64,000 bases of DNA, taken from assembly GCA_963854835.1 (NCBI GenBank), contig OY978525.1, positions 90,913,136-90,977,135 of the forward strand, given 5' to 3'. The notes under the pieces were generated by a model that was given only the letters and a program-made list of their open reading frames with translations, was not told the origin of the DNA and searched no databases. The position numbers and the translations under genes are program-made. The stretch's first letter is position 1; the number at the start of each line of letters is the position of its first letter. This DNA comes from Megamerina dolium (Eukaryota > Arthropoda > Insecta > Diptera > Megamerinidae). Shown piece after piece: positions 31,701-43,700 of the stretch.

Positions 31701-34700
31701 TCTTATTAGGTTTACTAAACACATACATAGACATCTACATTCAAAACTTATTGATAAGTTTTTTAGTTTCGATGTTACAGCCATGTACATAAAAATATAT
31801 ACACTGTACGAAATAAGCTGTGAGCCACTGTATGTATATTTACATATGTATGTATGAATTTTTGTACTTACGTATATTTGTGTTAGTGTGCTCTCATTAC
31901 TAAAACCAACTCACGCAGTCACATACTGTGATATGTATTTTACAACCATAGAAAGAAGATGAAGAAAATAAAAAGAAGAAAGTGGAATCCCTTTTTTTGT
32001 GTTTTCCCATTCATAAATGCATAAACCAAAATAATACATATACATATGTGCATACTGATTTTCATAGCAGTTTTAACCTTAAAATTATGCTTTGTTTCAT
32101 TTTGATTTTTCTTCAGACCCTCTATTTCTTAGCTAGCTAAGTAGTATAGTACGTACTTAGCTATATATACTTATGTATGCATGTACCTAACGGTCAAAAG
32201 TTCTAATATTTAATCAGAAAATAAATCTATGTAGTATCAACATATAGCAGCAACAGCAGCAGAAATTTTAAATTTTAAATTTAAAATGGTCGCATATTTT
32301 GCTGTTGGCAAGTATCCCAAAAATTGTGGTTTTTTTTTCTTTTTTTGTTTTCTATTCTAGTGCCACTGCATATTATTTATGCAATATTTTAGTGTTCTTA
32401 ACTTTTGTTGCATAAAGAAGTTATTCCAATGGCCATCGCTTGAATAAAAAAATAAAACAAAAATGGAAAAATAGCTTGAAGACAAATTTGAACAAGCAGA
32501 AAATTGCATCCAAGTGCAAATACGTAGGAATAATAAATATATGATTTCTTTTTGTTCTTAATGCTATGTCATTTGTTACTTATTTAGAAGGATTTAAAAG
32601 ATTCAGACAAAGATTGTATAGCTGTTAATGGGAAAATAGCATTATTTCTTTAATGCTTTTTCATACGTATACTCTAATACCAAGGTGGATGGCGCTATAG
32701 GCGATATATGTATTTCGGGTAAATATGTATATTTCTATATTAAGATGGTTCAAATTGAATGTAAAAATTTTCCCGACGAAGAATTTCGCAAAGGTATAAT
32801 CTATAGATGATTCTGAGTAAAATTGTTCAAGAAACTATACTATCGGAATTGAAGTTCCACCAATTTTTAAAATTAAGGATAAAAGATTCATATCCTATTG
32901 ATCCATATTCAATTGTACTACACTTAATGTATTTTTCAATGCGATGGAATTTTTGCGACAATAAAATAAATTGATATTTACAAACCATTGTATTTCATTT
33001 TGATATTGGCTATAAGCACAGCGACTTCCTTTACAATAGGAAAATTATATGTCAAAATCTCATAATATTGTCAGGATTTTTGTAGATTTTTCTATATGAA
33101 AATATGATTGACGTATGAAATTAGTTTCATATGAAAAGGATTACCTTAGAAAATAAGTACAAAATTTTTGAAGATATTTTTTATTTAAATTTAATAATTT
33201 TTCCCATTAGTTTTCATTCATAAAAATTAACAAGAGCAAAACAAAAAACAAGAATTTTTAAATTCCATTAACTTTATAGATTTTAATCTATATACAATAT
33301 ATGCACATATGTAGATATGTATCTATTTAATCATAAATGAACCGGATATCTGGATAGAACCACATTAACATATGTATATAAATATGTACATATTATTTTT
33401 AGGCACATGCAATCAGCAAGCAGCATTACCACCCTTCATTGTGTTTCTATGTATCCTTTGTGTCTGTGATACGCGAGAAAAACAAAAAGTTGATTTTTTT
33501 TTTATTTGCATTTTTATAGCAAAATTTTTATTACAATTTCATGAATTTTTTTATATCTTTCATTTTATATATTTTATTTATCATATTTTTTTTTTTACAT
33601 AACATATACCTACTATTGTAATCAAAAAGTTTCCGTAAACTTTGGTTTAAGTTGGTTATACTGCCACTGATATCTGTATAAATATTGTCATGCTAATATT
33701 GTCAGTGGTTAAAGAGTTATGAATGATGGTAAAAGATTCAATTTCGAACTTGGCAAAACGCTTTTTTCATTGAATGGCTTTCGGTGAAAAGAATATGCCT
33801 CAAGGACTAGATTATAAGTGGTACAAAATGTTCCAAAAGGGGCCATCAAGCTCATGAGAATCTAGTCGTCTGATAATTAAAGACTTTAAAAAACCTACTG
33901 GTCCTCAAACGTTTAATACACTCAATTTGTGGCATTTTAACAGCAGTGAAGAGACTTCCGATTTGACTTAGGTTTGTTAAATTGTATGGATCAAAATATA
34001 AAAACGACAAAAGCAACATACTTACTTACTTACCTATGTGGCCATAACAACCGAATATCGATTTAGGCCGAAAATAACATGCTTCGCCAACCATCTCTGT
34101 TCTTCGCTAGCTGGCGCCAGTTAGAAATTCCAAGCGCCGTTAGCTTCTCCAGTACTTGGTCTTTCCACCTGAGGTTTGGTATTCCTTTTCTGCGCCGTCC
34201 TCCAGCGGGTTCCGAATATAACACCTTCTTAGCTGGAGCGTATTCTTCCATTCGCTCGACATGACCTAGCCAGCGCAGCCGCTGGATCTTGATGCGCTTT
34301 ACTATGTCAATATCGGCATATAGCTCGTACAGCTCATGGTTGTACCTTATTCGGTACTCGCCACCAACGCAAATAGGTCCAAAGATCTTGCGTAGGACTT
34401 TTCTCTCGAAAACTCCAAGCATTCGCTCATCCGAGATGGAAATTGTCCAGGCTTCAGCGCCATATGTTAGGACAGGCATGATGAGAGACTTGTAGGGTAT
34501 AGTTTTCGTTCTTCGAGAGAGGGCTCGACTTCTCAATTGCTTACTCAGCCCAAAGTAACACCTGTTAGCAAGAGTTATCCTACTCATGATCTCCAAGCTG
34601 ACGTCATTACTGCTGTTAATGCTGGTTCCAAGATAGACAAAGCCCCTTACTACTTCAAAAGCGTAGTTGTCAACAGTGACGTGCTGTCCAAGACGCCGGG

Positions 34701-37700
34701 ACTCTTTGTTTGTTGACACTAGATACTTCGTCTTGCCCTCGTTCACCGTGAGACCCATCCGACGCGACTCTCTTTCCAACTCTGAGAATGCTGCACTGAC
34801 TGCTCGCGTGTTCATGCCGATTATGTCAATATCGTCGGCATACGCTAACAGCATGACACTTTTGTTGAAGATAGTGTCATTATGTCGTAGATCAGCAGCT
34901 CGTATTATTTTCTCCATAATAAGATTGAAGAAGTCGCACCATAACGAATCACCTTGTCTGAAACCCCGTTCGGTATTAAACGGTGCGGAGAGGTCCTTCC
35001 CAATTTTCACTGCACAACGGGAGTTATGCAGTGTCATTCTACAAAGTCGAATGAGCTTTGCAGGAATACCGAACTCAGACATTGTTGCGTAGAGGTAATC
35101 CCTTACCGGACTGTCGAAAGCGGCTTTATAATCAACAAATAGGTGGTGTGTGTCGATCTGTTTTTCTTGGGTGTTCTCCAGGATTTGGCGCAGTGTGAAA
35201 ATCTGGTCGATGGTGGATTTACCAGGTCTGAAGCCACACTGATAAGGTCCAATTAGGTTGCTGAGCATAGGCTTCAACCTTTCACACAGTACGCTCGATG
35301 GAACCAAAAACAACATAACTGTACAGAAATCTCTTCTACAATGATTAAATGTATGTGAAATGTTATTAATGTTTCGGCTTTCGAACAAACTTACTCCCAA
35401 CTTCAACCCTTAAGGGGAACTCCAATACAAGGTTATCGAAAAGCACCTAAAAATCAAAATCAAACCGTTTAAGAATTTCACCCGCCTTAGTGAACACCGG
35501 TTTCGAGACCGCAGAAGGGATACAATGTGAATCGCTGTGCACTTTGAAGTATTGCTTTCGAAGACGATTACTTTTAAATCGACGAAATAGTTACATGCAT
35601 TGATTGTGATTTATATTAAGTTTGCTGAAACTTTTTGATCACAGTAATACATATAATGTTCATATTTATAAAATATTTATTTATACAAGCATAGCAATAT
35701 AATAATTTCATAAAATTATATATACAGAGTAAACAGAAAGTATCAATAGGGAAATAGCCATATATACATACTATATATAAAATTCATTGTTGTTATTATA
35801 ATTTTTTTTTTTTTTTTAATTTATTATTTCTCATCATCATACAATATTTTCATAATTTGAAGCATTTTCAAACATAGTACATACATACATATTTTTATGT
35901 TACATTTTTTCTCTTTCTCTTTATCTCTGTTTCTCTCTATTTCTTTCTATTTTGATGTAATTTATATAATCCTTGTTGGGGAATAATATAATAATAAAAA
36001 AAATATATTGTATTCATTTGATAATCGCTAAATCTATTGAATTTACCAAAAATTACGCGAAAATAGGTAACTGCAATATACGTATACAAATTGAAAAACC
36101 CGCTGACGGTAAATTGTGAAAAAGATAAATATGATTTTGCATCAAATAAAATAAACTCAATAAATCCTTCATTGTTAATCACATTTGCATTTGCATTTGC
36201 ATTATTAAGCATTCTAATTTCATGTACTGCCTACTTTCAATTTAAAGCATAAATTATTCTTATTAATAAACGTTTAAAAAATTCCGTTATCTCTATATTC
36301 ACATACACAATTACATTTGATATATATATTACATATACACACACGCTAAAAGTTTTTTAAGTAAATTATTTTTCGTTTGTATCGACTTTATATCTTCGCT
36401 GTTAATTAAAAATTTTTATATCTACTTTCATATGGTGCATATATGTATGTATGTGTATGTACTTGTAAGCTTTCGCTGAAAATAAAAAAATCAAAAAGTT
36501 TTGTTTTATGCATAAATAATAGATATGAAAACACAAACACCCCCACACACACACACACTTTTAGTTAACCTCTCTGTAGTGCATACATTGAAATATGTAC
36601 TTCATAGCACCTAACATCCCAGAAAAGAAAATATATATCATAACTATCGTTATCGTTGATTACTTCAAATGGAGCAACATGGAGGAACATTGTGGAGATC
36701 TGCTAAAGGAGTACTTCGGAATGGCTCTATGCGATGGGCAGTGAGATGAATCAGTTGCTCCAGCAGAAGTGCTCAACGATTGAGCACTTCTTGGATGATC
36801 CCATTTTCTGCTGGGATGTAACACTCTTAACCGTTCACCACATGCACACTGCTTACAGACATAGTACAGTTTTTGCATTCATATACGCCTTTCTTATTTT
36901 CCTACTCAGTCACTTACTCGCTACTTTTCTCGCCCACTTAAATCCTTTACTTTTATTTATTTATTGCCTTTTATTTTAGCGTTTTTATGCTTCTTTTCAT
37001 TTTTATTACCTCCTGCTGATGCTTTCCATCATGTGCTTTTGTCTTTTTGCGCATTTAATTTCGTATTTTGGTTGATTTTATCCGTTTTTTTTATTTTAGT
37101 TTCATTTTTTGTGATATGTTATTGTTGTTGTTATGATAAGTCGTCAATTTGTATAATTGAAAATGGTTTATTGTTGCTCTTTCGTGTTGACGTGTTTCTT
37201 AAAAGTGATTCTTTACCTTTTGTATATTGCATACACCCATTTTTTTAATAGTATTTATAATAAATTATCATATTTATATTTATATAGGTACATTAGAGTG
37301 GTCCTTGCTCATTTGTCTTCTTCTTTGATGCGTCGAACACCCACGGCCAAAATTGCGTATATAAAAATTAAATTATTTCTATCGGAGTTGTCGGTTGTAT
37401 CTTTCACTGTATTTGCATGATGTTCTTACAGAATTGTTAAGTACCGACATGCCAAAGTTATTCCATTCACTATTCAAACCCCTTTCCTTTTTACTACCCT
37501 TCTCAGTGACAACACATTGGCCCGTACTTGGCCTAAGAGAGTCTTCCATATGGAGCTACATAAATTATCTATATGTCAACATTGAGTCAAAGAAATGCGT
37601 TTTAAAAATAAGTCACACAAAATTCTCCAAGGAGCTAAAGACCACTCTAAGGTACAAATTTATATTGTTAGCTTTTGATATAAATTAAAATTAGATCAAT

Positions 37701-40700
37701 ATAAAAAAAAAATTTTAGAAGAAGGGTATGATGATTTTACAAAAAGTAAACAAGAAGAAAGTAAACATTTTAAATTATCCAATTCTTGGGATAGAAATCC
37801 TTTTGATTTCCTTTATCATTAAGTACAATATCTATTTAATAGCATTTTTTCACCACCATCATTTTATGTATAAGAGACTTGCAGAATGTGATTTGTTTAT
37901 GCAATGCGTAGGAGTTATCTAATAAATAAATTTAATTTCGATTTTTTATTTTGTTTAAAGTTGATAAAATACAAAAAAAAAATTGTTTAATTTGTAGTAA
38001 AACCTAAGCAAAAACAATATTTACTTAAATAATGGGTCAGAAGAATGGGCAGGAATATGCTGTGCAATACACTGCGGTATCTGCAATTCAAAAGTATTAA
38101 ATTTCACCATAATTTTCGAACTTTTAAATATGTAAAGTCGATTTATATTGCATATATTAGTGACATTTACGATCTTGAGCTCAAATTGTTTTGAGTTGTA
38201 GAGAATTGGCAGTCGAAATAGTGTAGCTTCACAAGGGTCCTCAATTTTTAATAGCTGCACTGCAAATTTGTGTAAAACATGGAGGAGCATTTTATTGAAT
38301 CAACAAATTAAACAAAAAACAATATCCTTGATAAAAATTTGTCATCTTTCGGTGACAAAAAAGTCGAAATATTGTATTAATTTTCACGTTTTCTTAATTT
38401 GGATACTGAAATTATACATCTTAATTTCTTAAAACAGAGAAACCAATTCGATTTCATTACAATGATTTCCAACGGTGAACAGAAATTGTTGCAACTTATG
38501 TTGTCATGCAATATCTCTCACAATTTCATTCAATTTTCGAGTAATCAAAATATATGTATCCAACGTTTTCATTTTAGTACTAACTAATAGTATCAACAAG
38601 AATTGTTGATACTATTAGTGATTATGGATTGATTGTTGTTGTTGGAATTGTTTTGAAATATTTTGCGACCCATCAATATTATGATAATGCAATTATTGAG
38701 TAGTACGCTGTTACAGTTGCAATAATATTGCAGTTAGTTACAATAATCGTATTATTAATATTATGTAGACTGTAAGTAGAATGCTTTTAGCAATAGTTTG
38801 ATAATTTTAGTTGGCACATATTATCATTACTGTCGTTATCCATTTTGTTTTTTGTATTACAGCATATGTAAATAGTGGCTTTGCACGCTATTTTTATATC
38901 ATTTTTAATAGAAAGTTACAAAATGAGCATTTGTATTGTATTTACTATAGAAAAGAAGAATAAATTACATTCATTCATAATATTGTATATTTAATATGAA
39001 CATATTTTTCTTTCTTCTTTTTACAATTTATTCAATTTATGCAGATGATGAATCTGGTGAGAAATCCGTTTCAGTATTACTTAGTGGAGAAGAATCTGAA
39101 TTAACTTTCATTGATCATCCCTACACAGAGATGTCGGTAAGTTTTGCAAATGATGGGCATACATATTATTAAGAGTGATGTTGTAAATACATACAAGTAA
39201 AATCTAGTCAAACATATGCTCCTTGCATATGGTTCAATTTATACATTCGAATGCATTGTGGTCTATACGAAATGTCCGATGCCTTTGGCATTTAACACGT
39301 TTCTACACCAACACGTAGCACAAACATACAAAGACCACCGCATTTACGCTTATTTGAACTCTATTTTAATGAAGTACATTTGAATATAAAATTAGCAATG
39401 GCTATAATAACAACAATAGCAATCCATGTTAGGCTAACAATGTGGCCATTGGTGTTGACCCTTATCCTTTTTATCGCTACATACTTATGTATTATAGTAT
39501 TATATACATACATTCTTGTAGATATGGGTGTTTGTGTCACTGTGGCATAAACTTGATACTCATATGTAACATGTATGTATAGCACATGTCAATGTGGCGA
39601 GCATTTGTCTTAAAATAACTCATTTTTTGTATTACGTTAATGTATTTTTATCTTCTCTTTTCCATGTTGATTTAGCCTGATGATTGCTTATCCAGCTATG
39701 ATCCCCATGGCTATTGTGTAATTTATTCAGCAGCTGACCGTAGCAGTTTCACTGTGGCCGAACATGTACTACAAGTATTATGGACAAATCAAAATATCGC
39801 ACAAAAAGCTGTTATTTTAGTAGCAAATAAAGCCGATCTGGCTCGAAGTCGATTGGTGACATCAGAAGGTGAGTTGTATGAAAAGTATTAATTTGCATAT
39901 GTTTATTTGGTTCATTTCATAGAAAACATTAGTTGAAATGAATTAAATCAGCAAATGCATATTTTTAGTTGTTTGCCAATAGCTTTATTCTCACATTCAT
40001 TTACATATGTATACAAGTGCTTCGAATGCTTCAATAGATACCATTAAATCAATTTTTAAATAATATTTTACCATTTGTAATGCCATCTACATACATAAAT
40101 CTGTATATAAGTACATACAAGTGAGTGTATTTTCTTGATTTCGTTGTTTTCTTTCTTTTCGCAACCGATTTCAATTTGTATTTAAATCAATCGCATAATA
40201 AATTCAACTGATTTCTTCTTATGACATGACAAACGAATATAGGCATTTACCTACATAAACTTTGATTATAATACAAACACAAAAGCGACGTAAAGAAAAG
40301 TCGAAAAATTCCCCTTAGACTTATTTGGAGTTGATTACTTCTAAGGATTTACTGAATTTATGTGAATTTACGGAAGATGTTTTCTTTACATCTACTATGT
40401 ATGTACTTCGTATTCGCGCTGATCAATACATTACTGCTACTGCCTTTGATAGTATGAATATGATGAATCCAAAAATTTTAGGATGTAGAAAAGAACAATT
40501 TATTATCGTATATACATGAATGCATAGGAATTTGCAATAGTAACATGTTGGCATTGCCATAATGCCACCTCCAAATGTATCCCAATCATGAGAACATATT
40601 TAAAGCTAGACAGATTTCATCGGAAGGATATTAGAAATATTTGATTACGTACGTATTTACCTTATCATATTGATAACATTTTGATGCATTCCAAGGTGTA

Positions 40701-43700
40701 GTATGTATTTGTCAAAAATAAATATTTGTACAATATTTTTACGTTTTACGGAAATTGTCATTTTGTTTGCGTGCTCTTAGAATTATTCCCTAGTGCTTCA
40801 AGCCCTTAAGGGTTATTTGATCAGATTTGCTATTGTCTATATATTATACATCTCCACAGTTGAGATTTCCATTGTATTTTTGCGACTCAGATAGGTAATG
40901 GTATTAGAATAGAGCTTATTATAGCTTAAATTGAAAAGCAACAGCAAGTAGTATGGTAAATACAATATGTATGTACACACTTGGATACTTAATACTACCA
41001 GAAAACTTATTCAATACTTTTACACTGGCCGAAGGATAAATGACGACAAAGTTTTAAGTACAACTTTATTAAAAATAAAAAAGTAAAATTATCCGTTTTT
41101 TTTTTTTTTTTTTTGCACATTGAAGAAAACCTGATAGAGGGAGAGACAGAGAGAGAGAGAGAGAGATATGAATGAGCATTGAAAATACATTTATAGTACA
41201 ATATATTGCCATAGTCAATGAATTGATGTGTCAAATGTCACTGTCAAAGTTTTGTCATACATACCTATGGCTGATTGTATATCAGCTGTAGGTATGTACA
41301 TAAGTATTTCAAGTAGGAAATATGAGGATGCTGTTGCAAGGAAGTCGTAAATTTAAAGTTACTTAGAAACACAGAAACATACTCTGTAAAAAGTTGCAAA
41401 CAAATCTGTAGATACGTAATATACTCACCTCTTGTACACCTTGACAATTGTATACTATCTCTCTCTCTCTCTCTCTCTCTCTCACTTCATGTCACTTTCT
41501 ACTTAAAAGTAATAAAGTTGACAATTGTTTATTGGAAGACATACATATTCATTAGTTTTATCATTGTCATCATTGGTGTCCATGTAGTTGTGCCATTATA
41601 TTGCAAAGTGATGTTTACTTTTAATTAACACTCACACACGCATACAATTCAACAAGTTTGTGACATATATAATTGCGTAGTTTCAAATGAAACATTAAAG
41701 CCCTTTAATACAGTGACTGTATTTTAGTACTAGACAAAATCATTTGTCATTATTCATTGACAATAATCATCAATCAATATGAATTAAAAGGACTTTAAAT
41801 ACGTTATTATTATCATATAAATCGATTAATAATTTCAATTTCAAAGAGACTTGTCGCAATTTCATGCCATTGTATTATATTTCGAGTATTAGAATTAAAA
41901 TTAAGAATCTTTAGAAAAATGATAAATGATGGCAACATAAAAAATATAACAGAATAATTGACAAATTTCCACAGTTGATGGAAATATTTTTCGGTATTTA
42001 TGGTAATTCATTGCACCACAGCACATGAATTGATGAAGAAAAACAGATTGCGCATTACACACATCTGCTTTAAATCTATAATTTATGTACACATTTGACG
42101 TCATCAAAAATTCCTCACAAATTCCAGTATTTTAACGATCGAACGAAGAAAATAGTTAAAGATGCAAATTAAATGTTGAGGGAAAATTGGAGAATATTTT
42201 TATTTATATAAAAATATGTCGCACTTAAAGCCCCGAAGGGCTCTTTGGCTCTTCTATTACTGTTGTGTGTGTTAAATTTTGGACCATATTAGAAGGGACC
42301 TACTTATTTTAGCCGGTTCCGAACAGCAAAACTCTTGCGAGCTTTGTCACAGAGTTCTTTTAGAAGCTTTTTCATGGCAAATTATTACTGCCGGAAGAAT
42401 TGCTAATTGCTTGCCGACAGGTGAGTACCGTTCGAAAGAAAAAACTTTTCGATATTAAATTTGTTATGCTTCAGCCGGGGATTGAATCCACGACCTACAG
42501 ATCAGAAGGCCAACACACTAACCACTGCGCTACGCAACCCATAGCTATATATGGGTGCCGTAGCATTTTCTATATTTGCAGATATATTTGTAATCCAGAA
42601 TTCCAGTTTTTCTTACAATATTTGAGATATATTGTTGTTTTGGAATATTCATCCATTCATTTTTTCTCCTGAGTTAAAAACCATTAAAACCACCAAAAAT
42701 TGAAGCCATCACGCTCATGATAAGGTGCAAAGAATGAATGGAATTGTGGTATTTTAGAAAAATCCAAAACGAAAAACGGCTCTTGCTAAATATTTAATTA
42801 GGTGGTATTGTAGTATAGTAAAAAAGTGTAATAAATTAATAAAATTCTTATTCTGTGATATATTAAAATATATAAAACCGACGACCTTAAATATTTGTAA
42901 TTAACCAATTCTTTTTGTTCTTCATATGACGGATGATGAATCCAGTACAAAAACATTAATATACACATTAATGGAATAAGCATAATAAATACTTATTTCA
43001 TTGAATTCCTGTATTTATATCGTACATATGAAGGCACCTTCTGATAAGACTTTACTAAAGTATGGGTACATACTCCATGCATTTATAGGTATATTTAATG
43101 AGCAGTATTTAAATCATTCATTTTACTATTAATCACCATTGCCATCATCATCATTAACGGCACCACTGAAACAGTAATTATTTTCTTATATATTCGAATA
43201 TGTACCAATACTAAATAATTTCATATTTAACCATAAATGTGTTCATAAAGCGTCATGGTGGTTAATCATAGCAACAATCAAATTTATGGTTTCACTATAG
43301 TACGTAGATATGCATGTGTCCATACAAATGGATATACATTTACAATATATGTACGTAGTATACAAAAACGAATAGCTACCCAACTGTCTGTTTGTCTACT
43401 TGTCTCGTTTTCGTTACTTGTCAATTTGTCCATTAAATGGTGCTGCTGCTACTGGAGGTTATAATGATGGTTGGTGTTGTTGTTTGCTGATGGCTTCAAA
43501 GTTTGTTACAGCACAAATCGACATTTACACAATTTTGTTTCAGACACCCACACACATGCACACGTATGAGTATACTCTTATCAAAAGTCAATAAAAGCAA
43601 TCAACATGAATTCGAATGATGACACAACATCAGAGATCAGCAACGAGAGGAATCTTGTGTTTGTGTATATGTGCGATATACATAGTTACTATAGTCAAAA

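Larger units (their letters stand above)
33616..35644 (+). mobile_element. Internally deleted mariner interrupted by a LINE
   Basis: End repeats share ATCAAAAAGTTTC (left from 33616; right, inverted, to 35644; 4 mismatches in about 29 bases) with TA on both outer sides. Near the left end a frame at 33774 reads MAFGEKNMPQGLDYKWYKMF, similar to the N-terminal HTH (AFGE...EWYKMF) of irritans-like mariner transposases. Without the LINE (34021-35305) and one target copy the mariner is only about 732 bp, so it had lost most of its gene. Confidence 0.7.

Noticed and set aside
34667..35092. 141-codon + strand frame
   Set aside because: Antisense shadow of the LINE reverse transcriptase.
41147..41482. 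(GA)n and (CT)n runs as ends of an inverted-repeat element
   Set aside because: Similarity is limited to the dinucleotide repeats; flanks do not match.
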